Origin: Pseudomonas putida | Lineage (GTDB): Bacteria; Pseudomonadota; Gammaproteobacteria; Pseudomonadales; Pseudomonadaceae | Reading direction: 5' to 3' | DNA length: 64,000 nt | NCBI RefSeq assembly: GCF_002906855.1 | Contig: NZ_MINI01000028.1 | Location: forward strand, 434,001 to 498,000 | Part shown: one piece after another, positions 56,146 to 64,000 of the stretch | Position numbering within the stretch: the stretch's first letter is position 1 | Layout: every line of letters starts with the position of its first letter | The notes under the pieces: generated by a model | The model's input: the letters and a program-made list of their open reading frames with translations, nothing else | Database searches by the model: none | Told to the model about the DNA's origin: nothing | Program-made: the position numbers and the translations under genes

Positions 56146-57999
56146 TTACTCCAGTGCCTCGGCCACCCCCTGATCCTCACCCAGGAACCCACCGCTCTGG
56201 TGCTGCCACAGCCGCGCATAGGTACCGTTCTTCGCCAGTAACTCACTGTGAGTACCTTGCTCGATGATGCGCCCTTCATCCATGACGATCAGCCGGTCCA
56301 TGGCAGCGATGGTGGACAGCCGGTGGGCGATGGCGATCACGGTCTTGCCCTGCATCATCTCGTCGAGGCTTTCCTGGATGGCGACCTCGACTTCCGAGTC
56401 CAGGGCACTGGTGGCCTCGTCCAGCAGCAGGATCGGGGCGTTCTTGAGCATTACCCGGGCGATGGCGATGCGTTGCCGCTGGCCGCCGGAGAGCTTGATG
56501 CCGCGCTCGCCGACCAGGGTGTCGTAACCGCTGTGGCCGTCACGGTCGCTGAGCTGGCGAATGAAACCATCGGCCTGGGCGTTGGCAGCGGCGCGCTGGA
56601 TTTGTGCATCGCTCGCTTCAGGGCGGCCGTAGGCGATGTTGTCGCGGATCGAGCGGTGCAGCAGCGAGGTGTCCTGGGTGACCATGCCGATGGCGCTGCG
56701 CAGGCTGTCCTGGGTGACACGGGCAATGTTCTGCCCGTCGATGCGGATCTCGCCGCTGTCCACGTCGTAGAAGCGCAGCAGCAGGTTGATCAAGGTCGAC
56801 TTGCCTGCGCCGGAACGGCCCACCAGGCCGACCTTTTCGCCTGCACGGATGTTCAGGCTCAGGCCGTCGAGCACCTGGCGCTCGCCGTTGTAGTTGAAGC
56901 GCACGTTGTCGAAGGTCACCGCGCCGCCGCGGGTTTCCAGCACGCCGGCATTCGGCACGTCCTGCACCTTGGGCCCGCGGGTGAGGGTGGCCATGCCGTC
57001 CTGTACGGTGCCGATGTTCTCGAACAGCGAGGTCATCTGCCACATGATCCAGTGCGACATGCCGTTGATGCGCAGGGCCATGGCCGTGATCGCCGCCACC
57101 GCACCGGTACCGACCTGGCCCTGGTGCCACAGCCACAAGGCGTAGCCGCCAGCGCCGAAAATCAGCCCGACCACCAGCGCCTGGTTGACGACCTCGAACT
57201 GGCTGACCAGGCGCATCTGGCGGAACCCGGTCTGCTTGAAGTCCTCCATGGCCGCCCGGGCGAAGTGCGCCTCGCGCTTGGAGTGGGAAAACAGCTTCAC
57301 GGTGGTGATGTTGGTGTAGGCATCGGACACCCGGCCGGTCATCGACGAGCGCGCATGGGCCTGTTCCTGGCCGACCTTGCCCAGGCGCGGCACGAAATAC
57401 AGCATGGCCAGGCCGAACAGCAGCAGCCAGGCAATGAACGGCAGCATCAGCTTGGCGGCAAAGCCACCGGCCAGGGCGATGATAGCGATGAAGTACACAC
57501 CGATGCCCGGGACGATCTCGATCATCGTGAATAGCACCTCGCGCACAGCCAGCGCGGTCTGCATCACCTTGGTGGTGACCCGGCCGGAGAACTCGTCGGA
57601 GAAGAACGACAGGCTCTGGCGTAACATCAGCCGGTGAAAGTCCCAGCGCAGGCGCAGCGGCAGGTTGATCGCCAGCACCTGGTGCTGCATCAGCGTGCGC
57701 AGAGCCACCAGCACGATGCTGGCGATCAGCAGCAGGCCGACGCCCCACAGCACACGGCTTTCTTCCGGGCTCACGCCACCGCCGGCCTGCCAGTTGGAGA
57801 GCAGGTCCACTACTTGGCCGAGGAAGGAGAACAACCAGGCCTCGTAGATCGATACGCCGGCACTGAACAGCGCCAGCGCCAGGATATACCCGCGTGCGCC
57901 GCGGGTGCAGGCCCACAGGAAACGCAGCAGGCCGACCGGGGGCGGCGGTACCTCGTCGGGCGGGAAGGGGTCGAGCCAGCGTTCAAAGGTACGGAACAT
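56146..57999 (-). CDS. ABC transporter, fused permease and ATPase (exporter type)
   Basis: 617-aa half-transporter. A six-helix exporter membrane domain lies at about residues 35-330 and the ATPase from 365. Walker A is GLVGRSGAGKST, the signature is KLSGGQRQRIAIARV, Walker B is ILLLDEATSALDSE, and the switch histidine lies in AIAHRLSTIA. It resembles the MsbA/multidrug-lipid exporter group. It would work as a homodimer in the inner membrane. Substrate unknown; the gene stands alone. Confidence 0.9.
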   Translation of the reverse strand: MFRTFERWLDPFPPDEVPPPPVGLLRFLWACTRGARGYILALALFSAGVSIYEAWLFSFLGQVVDLLSNWQAGGGVSPEESRVLWGVGLLLIASIVLVALRTLMQHQVLAINLPLRLRWDFHRLMLRQSLSFFSDEFSGRVTTKVMQTALAVREVLFTMIEIVPGIGVYFIAIIALAGGFAAKLMLPFIAWLLLFGLAMLYFVPRLGKVGQEQAHARSSMTGRVSDAYTNITTVKLFSHSKREAHFARAAMEDFKQTGFRQMRLVSQFEVVNQALVVGLIFGAGGYALWLWHQGQVGTGAVAAITAMALRINGMSHWIMWQMTSLFENIGTVQDGMATLTRGPKVQDVPNAGVLETRGGAVTFDNVRFNYNGERQVLDGLSLNIRAGEKVGLVGRSGAGKSTLINLLLRFYDVDSGEIRIDGQNIARVTQDSLRSAIGMVTQDTSLLHRSIRDNIAYGRPEASDAQIQRAAANAQADGFIRQLSDRDGHSGYDTLVGERGIKLSGGQRQRIAIARVMLKNAPILLLDEATSALDSEVEVAIQESLDEMMQGKTVIAIAHRLSTIAAMDRLIVMDEGRIIEQGTHSELLAKNGTYARLWQHQSGGFLGEDQGVAEALE

Positions 58000-58073
58000 G
58001 AGGGTCTCCGGGGGTTACTCGGTAGCAATAACCATACAGCACTGGGGCCACCAAGTGCCTGTCGAGCGTTTTG

Positions 58074-58319
58074 CAGCGCCTATGAGATCGAGCGCCGCCC
58101 GCGCGGCGCTTCGCGGGGCAAGCCCGCTCCTACATTTGTTTCGGGCCAGTAAAACCTGTGCCATGGGCGCGCGTACCCTTTGGTGCATGGCTCGATATCG
58201 CGTCGTACAAACAAGGGACCGCGCGCTAATGCCTCAGGAATAATTGGCCCGAAAAAAATGTAGGAGCGGGCTTGCCCCGCGAAGCGCCGCGCGGGCGGCG
58301 CTCGATCTCATAGGCGCTG
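58074..58319. repeat. 75-bp inverted repeat pair around a conserved core
   Basis: Left arm 58074-58148 and right arm 58245-58319 are reverse complements with one mismatch, separated by 96 bp. Each arm joins the GATCGAGCGCCGCCCGCGCG palindrome, a REP core and TTTCGGGCCA. The spacer carries CTCGATATCG (58191-58200) like the element at 7070-7204. Non-coding, between the ABC exporter and kup. The whole unit could form a very long cruciform. Confidence 0.85.
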
Positions 58320-58432
58320 AACCTCCCGAGGCGAACACCCCCAAAAACCCCATGCCCCTGATTTTTTACGCTCTTTTTACGACTGAACCGTCGCCCTGCA
58401 AGGATACTCACCGCGCGATGCTCAGGGATGGC

Positions 58433-60370
58433 ATGCATATCCAACCGCCAGTCCAGAGAAGCCCTTTCGTGAGCCAGTCCGCCGTCGCAGCAAACTCATC
58501 TCAACCCAGCAAGTCCAGCGCCATCGGCATGCTCGTCGCCGCAGTCGGCGTGGTCTATGGCGACATCGGCACCAGCCCGCTGTACACCCTCAAGGAAGTC
58601 TTCGCCGGGCACTACGGCGTGCAGGCCAACAGCGCCGGTGTGCTCGGTGTGCTGTCGCTGGTGTTCTGGTCGTTACTGTGGGTGGTGTCGCTCAAGTACG
58701 TGCTGTTCATCCTGCGAGCCGACAACCAGGGCGAGGGCGGCATCATGGCCCTGACGGCATTGGCACACCGAGCCGCAGCGCCCTACAAGCGCTTGAGCAA
58801 GGTACTGGTGCTGCTGGGGCTGTTCGGCGCCGCGCTGTTCTACGGCGACAGCATGATCACCCCGGCGGTGTCCGTGCTGTCGGCCGTGGAGGGACTGCAA
58901 CTGGCCTTCGACGGCATCGAGCACTGGGTCGTGCCGCTGGCGGTACTGCTGCTGGTGGCGCTGTTCCTGATCCAGAAGCACGGCACCGCACGCATCGGCA
59001 TTCTGTTCGGGCCGATCATGGTGCTGTGGTTCGTCGTGCTCGGCGCGTTGGGCATCCACGGCATCGTGCAGCGCCCGGAGGTGCTGCAGGCGCTCAACCC
59101 GGCCTGGGCGGTGAAGTTCTTTTTGCTGCACCCGGGCATGGGCGTGGCCATTCTCGGCGCGGTGGTGCTAGCGCTGACCGGCGCCGAGGCGCTGTATGCC
59201 GACATGGGGCACTTCGGCCGCAAGCCCATCGCTCGGGCCTGGTTCCTGCTGGTGCTGCCGGGGTTGGTGCTGAACTACTTCGGCCAAGGCGCGCTGATCC
59301 TCGGCAACCCGCAGGCGGTGCGCAACCCGTTCTACCTGCTGGCGCCCGATTGGGCCCTGCTTCCGATGGTCGGGCTGGCCACCCTGGCCACGATCATTGC
59401 CTCCCAGGCGGTGATTTCCGGTGCCTTCTCCCTGACCCGCCAGGCTATCCAGCTGGGCTATGTGCCGCGTATGTTCATCCAGCACACCTCCAGCGAGGAG
59501 CAGGGGCAGGTCTATATCGGCATGGTGAACTGGGCGCTGATGGTCGGGGTAGTGCTGCTGGTGGTCGGCTTCGAGTCGTCCGGGGCATTGGCGGCGGCCT
59601 ATGGCGTGGCTGTGACCGGCACCATGCTGATCACCACGCTGCTGGCGTCGGCGGTGGTGTTGTTGCTGTGGAAGGCACCACGCTGGCTGGCGGTGCCGAT
59701 GTTGCTGGCCTTCCTGCTGGTGGACAGCCTGTATTTCGCCGCCAATGCGCCGAAGATCTTCCAGGGCGGTGCATTCCCGGTGATCGCCGGGGTGGCGCTA
59801 TTCGTGCTGATGACCACCTGGAAGCGCGGTCGCACGATCATCGTCGAGCGGCTGGACGAGAGTTCGTTGCCGCTGGAACTGTTCATCGCCAGCCTGCAGG
59901 CCCAGCCGCCGCACCGGGTGAGTGGCACCGCTGTGTTCCTCTCCGCGCGGCCAGAGGCGGTGCCCCATGCGCTGCTGCACAACCTGTTGCACAATCAGGT
60001 GCTGCATGAGCAAGTTGTGTTGCTGACCGTGGTGTTCGAAGACGAGCCGCGAGTCAGCGTCGCCAGGCGCTGCGAGGTCGAGGCCTTTGGTGATGGTTTC
60101 TTCCGTGTCTGCCTGCACTTTGGCTTCATTGAGGAACCCGACGTGCCCTTGGCGCTGAGCCGCTGCCAGCGGGCAGGCCTGGACTTCGGCCCCATGCGCA
60201 CCACCTATTTCCTCAGCCGTGAAACGGTCATTGCCGGCAAGCAGCAGGGCATGGCGCGCTGGCGTGAGCACCTGTTCGCGTTCCTGCTGAAGAATGCCAA
60301 CAGCACCCTCAGGTACTTCAAGCTGCCGTTGAACAGAGTGATCGAGCTCGGGACCCAAGTGGAGATGTGA
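58433..60370 (+). CDS. kup: Low-affinity potassium transporter Kup
   Basis: 645-aa K+:H+ symporter with 12 hydrophobic helices and a cytoplasmic C-terminal domain. Diagnostic motifs are [18 protein letters not shown] at the first helix, [13 protein letters not shown] near residue 100, and [19 protein letters not shown] near 140. It ends in [12 protein letters not shown], typical of the family. The ATG at 58433 ([10 protein letters not shown]) has AGGGA upstream; ATG 58418 and a GTG at 58469 are alternatives. The long upstream open frame crosses the repeat and is not used. Confidence 0.93.
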   Translation: MHIQPPVQRSPFVSQSAVAANSSQPSKSSAIGMLVAAVGVVYGDIGTSPLYTLKEVFAGHYGVQANSAGVLGVLSLVFWSLLWVVSLKYVLFILRADNQGEGGIMALTALAHRAAAPYKRLSKVLVLLGLFGAALFYGDSMITPAVSVLSAVEGLQLAFDGIEHWVVPLAVLLLVALFLIQKHGTARIGILFGPIMVLWFVVLGALGIHGIVQRPEVLQALNPAWAVKFFLLHPGMGVAILGAVVLALTGAEALYADMGHFGRKPIARAWFLLVLPGLVLNYFGQGALILGNPQAVRNPFYLLAPDWALLPMVGLATLATIIASQAVISGAFSLTRQAIQLGYVPRMFIQHTSSEEQGQVYIGMVNWALMVGVVLLVVGFESSGALAAAYGVAVTGTMLITTLLASAVVLLLWKAPRWLAVPMLLAFLLVDSLYFAANAPKIFQGGAFPVIAGVALFVLMTTWKRGRTIIVERLDESSLPLELFIASLQAQPPHRVSGTAVFLSARPEAVPHALLHNLLHNQVLHEQVVLLTVVFEDEPRVSVARRCEVEAFGDGFFRVCLHFGFIEEPDVPLALSRCQRAGLDFGPMRTTYFLSRETVIAGKQQGMARWREHLFAFLLKNANSTLRYFKLPLNRVIELGTQVEM

Positions 60371-60472
60371 GGCCCCTGCTGTGCCACCGGGAGCGAAAAT
60401 CCAGTATGAGTTGCCTTGATGCTTTCACATAATGCAACTAATACTAAAGAGCTGCCAAGAAGAGGGATGGTC

Positions 60473-60724
60473 ATGCAGACGCGCTTCGTTGTGGTTCCCG
60501 CTCTACCTCAGGAAAAGGAGTGCCTGCCCAGGCTCGCAGGCTTCCCCAAAGCACTGGGCAACGGCTATGACCTCTATGACACGATCGACAAGCTCAGGCT
60601 GGTGCTGAACTTTTCAACACGGGCTGAAGCGGATTACGCCTGTGCCTGCCGTAATGGCCTTTTAGGGGAGCGGGAGGACAGCGCTTCAGGGGGGCGTTCT
60701 GGATGGTGCGCCGCAGAAACCTGA
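60473..60724 (+). CDS. Hypothetical protein
   Basis: 83-aa soluble protein, family not recognised. The start MQTRFVVVPALPQEKECLPR and the region NGYDLYDTIDKLRLVLNFST have normal codon use. GAGGGATG precedes the ATG at a workable distance. No signal peptide or membrane helix. Downstream of kup on the same strand with a 102-bp gap, convergent with the next gene. Confidence 0.55.
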   Translation: MQTRFVVVPALPQEKECLPRLAGFPKALGNGYDLYDTIDKLRLVLNFSTRAEADYACACRNGLLGEREDSASGGRSGWCAAET

Positions 60725-60766
60725 TGCACCGGGGCAACTGACGACGCCCCGGTGCCAACCGTTGAC

Positions 60767-61033
60767 TCAACGATCCTTGTCTTTGTGCTGGGTGCCGCCC
60801 ATGCGGCCGGTGTCAGTTTGGGTCTGCTTGCCGCCGGCCTGGCCACCTTGGTGCCCGGTATCCCTGGACTTTTCCCAATCCTTGTCCATCTTGTCGTCAG
60901 GTTTCTGCCCGGACTGCTGGCCCCCTTTCTGCGTACCTGCCATGCCACCCTGGCCGCCTTTCTGGCCAGCATCGCCGGAATGGGACTGGTGGCTGCCACC
61001 TTGGTTTCTATCTTTGTCTTGATTGTTAGCCAT
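60767..61033 (-). CDS. Small disordered Gly/Gln/Lys-rich hydrophilic protein
   Basis: 88-aa protein made almost entirely of G, Q, K, D, S, T and H, with repeated GGQ and KGG elements (GQKGGQGG, QKGGQQSGQK, HQGGQAGGKQ). No hydrophobic core is present, so it is probably intrinsically disordered, like KGG-type stress or hydrophilin proteins. GAGGT at 9 nt before the ATG supports translation. Function is unknown; a desiccation or osmotic stress role is a guess. Confidence 0.7.
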   Translation of the reverse strand: MANNQDKDRNQGGSHQSHSGDAGQKGGQGGMAGTQKGGQQSGQKPDDKMDKDWEKSRDTGHQGGQAGGKQTQTDTGRMGGTQHKDKDR

Positions 61034-61187
61034 GATCGGTTACCTCAAGTCAGACACAGAACGTTCTGTGTTCACGTGTGACTGGCGAAGGTTGCACCGC
61101 TCTGCAAAAACTTTCGGTTATTCGGACGAGGCGCTTTAACCAACCCCGGCCCAACCATTAGCGGGCGAAAGCCTGTCGATCAGTGCT

Positions 61188-61562
61188 TCATGAGAGGCAG
61201 GCGTAAACCACAAGCTCCACCAGCATCTCCTCGCGGGCCAGGCCCGCGACCACCACCGCCGCGCGGTTGGGGTAGGGGGGCTGGAAGTAGTCGCCGTACA
61301 GCTGGTTGACCGTGGCCAGGTAGCTGCGGTCGGTGACGTAGATCAGCACCTGGGTCACGGCATCCAGCGAACTGCCGGCGGCCTCCAGGGTGTGGCGCAG
61401 GTTGTCCAGGGTCTGGCGGGTTTGCGCCTCGATGCCGCCCGCGACCACCTGGCCCTGGGCATCGATAGGGATCTGCGCGGTATAGAGCGTGCCGTTGCCG
61501 ACGACGGCCCACTCCAGCGGTGCCTTGGAGGCGTATAGGTCGGTCTTGATTGCCTGTTTCAT
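61188..61562 (-). CDS. RidA/YjgF family protein
   Basis: 124-aa RidA-superfamily protein with LYTAQIPIDAQGQVVAGGIE near residue 28 and QTLDNLRHTLEAAGSSLDAV near 52. The usual catalytic arginine region reads PPYPNRAAVVVAGLAREEML, so the Arg is kept. The C-terminus VELVVYA is typical. Canonical RidA removes reactive enamine/imine intermediates; paralogues in catabolic operons have pathway-specific roles. It lies 25 bp after the DUF3726 gene in the same operon. Confidence 0.88.
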   Translation of the reverse strand: MKQAIKTDLYASKAPLEWAVVGNGTLYTAQIPIDAQGQVVAGGIEAQTRQTLDNLRHTLEAAGSSLDAVTQVLIYVTDRSYLATVNQLYGDYFQPPYPNRAAVVVAGLAREEMLVELVVYACLS

Positions 61563-61587
61563 TGAATTCGGTCCTGAGTGTGCAGCG

Positions 61588-62283
61588 TCAGTCGGCATCG
61601 CTGCCGCCGCCTGCGCCATGGCGGCGCGAGGCTTCGGTGCTTTCGACGAGGATGTGATCGGCCAGTTGCTTGAGCCGCTGCCAGGTGCCTTCATTGACGA
61701 TGAAGCCCTGGTTCGCGGTGTGCGGTGTGGCGCCCGCGATCGGGAGGGGGCCGGCAGGCCGGGTGAACAGCACGGTGACGCCTTGCTCGAACGCCTCGAC
61801 GGCAGCGGGCTGGGCATCACTGCGCAGCACAGGGCGTAGCTCGCCTGCGGTAAAGTCGGCCAGGTGGCGCTGGCGAGCGTCTTCCCAGCGGGCCTGCACG
61901 TGCAGCCCGCGCCCGGCCACCTTGCTCAGGTAGCCCAGCAGTAGCAGGCGGTTATGGCAATGATGGATCTGCAGCAGCGCCTGGCCACGGCGCATCGCCT
62001 TGTCCTGCATCAGCGCCACTGCCGTCGCCGCGCAGCGCAGCACGCTCTGGCCGTGGGCGTCGATTACCAGCAAGGTGCTGTCCTCGAAGCTCAGGGTGAA
62101 AGGCTGGCTGGCTTCGCCTTGCAGAGGGTCCAGCGCCTGTGCCAGTGCGCCAATGCCGTCCAGCCCTTGCAAGTGCAGCCAGCCCACCAGCTCGGCCGCG
62201 TCCTCGCAGTCGCCAGGGGCAAAGCCCATGCCTTCGAAGGCTTTGCGGCACATCACCTGGATTTCGTTGAGCGATACACGCAT
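61588..62283 (-). CDS. DUF3726 family protein
   Basis: 231-aa soluble protein recognised as DUF3726 by its opening MRVSLNEIQVMCRKAFEGMG and the layout of GDCEDAAELVGWLHLQGLDG. No catalytic motif is known for the family. The ATG at 62283 begins 2 bp after the upstream gene stops; an in-frame GTG at 62289 would overlap that stop codon. The middle gene of a tightly packed three-gene operon with RidA and the unknown 569-aa protein. Confidence 0.75.
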   Translation of the reverse strand: MRVSLNEIQVMCRKAFEGMGFAPGDCEDAAELVGWLHLQGLDGIGALAQALDPLQGEASQPFTLSFEDSTLLVIDAHGQSVLRCAATAVALMQDKAMRRGQALLQIHHCHNRLLLLGYLSKVAGRGLHVQARWEDARQRHLADFTAGELRPVLRSDAQPAAVEAFEQGVTVLFTRPAGPLPIAGATPHTANQGFIVNEGTWQRLKQLADHILVESTEASRRHGAGGGSDAD

Positions 62284-62285
62284 GG

Positions 62286-63995
62286 TCACAATGCTCCCTG
62301 CGGCATGACCGCGAAGTTCCAGTCGTCGTCAAACGGCTGGGCTATGTCGTTGAGCCCGATATCGCTTACCAGCGGCGCGCCCTGGAACAGGGTGATGCGT
62401 ACCCAGCGGCTCGACTTGGGGTCGAACTTGCCCGCACCGAAGAACGCCAGCTTGCAGCGCAGCAGGTGGATCGGCAGCATGTCGCGGTCCAGCAGGTTGG
62501 CGCGGATTTCCCCGTAGGTACTCTGCGCCATGCCTTGCAGGCGGCGCACCGTGCCCTTGAGCGTAGGCGCAGCGATGAGCAAATGCGCGGTCAGGGCCTG
62601 CGGATGAGCCTGCAGGTGCTCAAGCACGGCGGCGTGGCAGCGCTGGATGTTGCGGGCGATGCCCAGTTGCATTTCCTTTTCCGCGCCCGGTTCCTCGGCG
62701 CGCATGCCCAGGCGGGGTTCCTCTTTCTCGGCCGAGCGGTACCAGAAGAAATGCTCGGCTTCCACGCTAGTGAAGTCGTAGGCCAGGGCCCACGCAAACT
62801 GCTGCTCGATTAGCCCGCGCAACTGCCGCAGGGGCATCTGCGCGTCCAGTTGCCAGCCTTCGTCGGCACCCATCTGCTCGGCCAGCGGCGTGACCTGCTC
62901 GGGGTACAACTCCAGCAGCAGGCTCACCAGCAGCTCCTGGCAGCCCAGCCCGGCGTGCGCTTCGCTCCAGGCCAGCAGCCGAGGCCAGAGATCATCGCCG
63001 GCAGGCTGGTCAGCGAGCCAGTCGGCCAGCGCCGCAAGCTCGGCCAGAGTTTGTCGGTTCTGTTGGCCCTGGAGCAGGTCTTCGGTCTGGGTCTGGCTGA
63101 GGTGCAGGCGGGCCCGCGTCAGCAAGCCTTGCAGGCGCGCCAGTCGGGCGGGCTCGGCCGGTTGCGCCAAGGCCAGGGCCAGCGCGGTTTCGCGGGTGCT
63201 GAGCCAGCGTTCCAGCAATTGCGGGTGGTTGATCAGGAAGGGCGCCATGCCCAGCCCGGTGGCGTTGCCGACCCCCAGGTAGCGTTGCAGGGCCGGGGCC
63301 AGTGGCACGGCCCGCTGCGGATCGAGGGCACGGGCCATGTGTTCGATCTGCTCGATGCTGAAATGGCGCAGTAGGTAGACCGTGAACATCTGCGCGCTGA
63401 ACGGCTGGTTGAAGTCCGGGTTGTCCTGCAGGCAGCCGAAGTCGGCGATGCCGAACTTGCCGTTGCCGTACACCGCAGTGGTGCGGTAGAGGTAGCCGAC
63501 CTCGGCCAGTTGGTGCGGGTCGGGTTGCTGCCCTTCGGCCAGCGCCGCCAGGAAGCGGTCGAAGTTGCGCAGGCTGCGGTTGGCCCGGGACAGCACCAGC
63601 ACCCGGGCATCGAAGCGGCCGGCCTCCTGCAGCGGCACGTTGCGCTGCAGGTCGGCCAGTTGCGCCGCGTCGACGTCGCCGGCGACCAGCACGAAGGCAA
63701 CGTCCCACTGGTCGGCAATCACCCGGTCGCTGCGTTTTTCCGGCGGCAGGTAGGCTGAGAAGATCACGCAGTGGTAATGCCCATTCGGTGTGTCGATGCG
63801 GTAGATGGCGGTGCCGAAGCCTTGCGCATCGAGGTCGAAGCGGCTGCGCTGGATCTGCCAGCGCTGGTTCATCATCCGCCGCATGCTGCTGCGCACGAAG
63901 CTCAACGGGCTCTGGAAGTGACTGCCCAGCCGGGCCAGGTCCATGACCTGGGCGGCAGGGCGCAAGGCCAGTGATGCAGGTAGGCTGTTGGACAT
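62286..63995 (-). CDS. Conserved hypothetical protein, 569 aa
   Basis: Large soluble protein, family not recognised. There is no signal peptide, no clear membrane helix and no nucleotide-binding loop. The N-terminal third has SMRRMMNQRWQIQRSRFDLD and PNGHYHCVIFSAYLPPEKRS, the middle is Leu/Ala-rich and helical, and the C-terminal part has YDFTSVEAEHFFWYRSAEKE. The start at 63995 lies 5 bp from the window edge, so its ribosome site and any earlier start cannot be seen. It is upstream of and nearly touches the DUF3726 gene, which suggests joint function. Confidence 0.75.
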   Translation of the reverse strand: MSNSLPASLALRPAAQVMDLARLGSHFQSPLSFVRSSMRRMMNQRWQIQRSRFDLDAQGFGTAIYRIDTPNGHYHCVIFSAYLPPEKRSDRVIADQWDVAFVLVAGDVDAAQLADLQRNVPLQEAGRFDARVLVLSRANRSLRNFDRFLAALAEGQQPDPHQLAEVGYLYRTTAVYGNGKFGIADFGCLQDNPDFNQPFSAQMFTVYLLRHFSIEQIEHMARALDPQRAVPLAPALQRYLGVGNATGLGMAPFLINHPQLLERWLSTRETALALALAQPAEPARLARLQGLLTRARLHLSQTQTEDLLQGQQNRQTLAELAALADWLADQPAGDDLWPRLLAWSEAHAGLGCQELLVSLLLELYPEQVTPLAEQMGADEGWQLDAQMPLRQLRGLIEQQFAWALAYDFTSVEAEHFFWYRSAEKEEPRLGMRAEEPGAEKEMQLGIARNIQRCHAAVLEHLQAHPQALTAHLLIAAPTLKGTVRRLQGMAQSTYGEIRANLLDRDMLPIHLLRCKLAFFGAGKFDPKSSRWVRITLFQGAPLVSDIGLNDIAQPFDDDWNFAVMPQGAL

Positions 63996-64000
63996 TGTTG

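Overview
This looks like a chromosomal window from a member of the Pseudomonas putida group. The DNA is GC-rich. REP repeats with the P. putida 'GCGGG..AAGCCCGCTCCTAC' signature are scattered through intergenic gaps. The stretch around mvaB, liuR, pobC and pobA has the P. putida gene order as I recall it, and the gap between mvaB and the mgtC-like gene holds a CrcY-type small RNA with its own sigma-54 promoter. Most of the window is catabolic gene clusters, each with its own regulator. I saw no rRNA, tRNA, CRISPR array or intact insertion sequence.

Layout. 0-10 kb: a truncated MocR regulator, an orphan ccoG, DUF3203, MgtC, CrcY, HMG-CoA lyase with its MerR regulator, the pobC/pobA pair for 4-hydroxybenzoate, gamma-glutamyltransferase and a LysR regulator. 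10-20 kb: a complete itaconate degradation cluster on the minus strand (TRAP transporter dctPQM, citramalyl-CoA lyase, CoA-transferase, MmgE/PrpD protein, acyl-CoA dehydrogenase, itaconyl-CoA hydratase) with a divergent LysR regulator; two near-identical operator blocks link the enzyme unit to the transporter unit. 20-26.5 kb: a structured intergenic repeat, 8-oxoguanine deaminase, NhaA, a large HD-GYP sensor and two DUF202 membrane proteins.

26.9-31.7 kb: a ketosteroid-dehydrogenase-like flavoprotein, an IclR regulator, a Gfo/Idh/MocA dehydrogenase and a TIM-barrel isomerase, joined by a shared TGGAA-N5-TTCCA operator. 31.8-42.2 kb: a patchwork accessory region with GNAT and cupin genes, a DUF4440 remnant, an AT-richer LysR/cupin pair, the cynR/cynTS cyanate genes, a TetR/DUF1348 pair, a 205-bp internally deleted IS3-family element, and an arsRBCHN arsenic resistance operon.

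42.2-49.2 kb: a second flavoprotein cluster (MFS transporter, two KstD-like flavoproteins, a NIPSNAP protein, a shikimate-dehydrogenase-like enzyme, and a divergent PcaR-like IclR regulator), plausibly for a hydroaromatic acid feeding aromatic catabolism. 49.4-58 kb: DUF2251, a beta-class GST, an MFS gene broken by a frameshift, DUF2790, a creatininase-family hydrolase, a MocR regulator, an orphan panB and an ABC exporter. 58-64 kb: a 75-bp near-perfect inverted repeat pair, a Kup potassium transporter, a disordered Gly/Gln-rich protein, and a RidA/DUF3726/unknown-protein operon that reaches the right edge.

How it fits together: CrcY would titrate Hfq/Crc, and AANAANAA target-like motifs lie in the leaders of pobA, the itaconate hydratase, the itaconate TRAP binding protein and the first flavoprotein, so carbon catabolite control probably reaches several of these clusters along with their local regulators.
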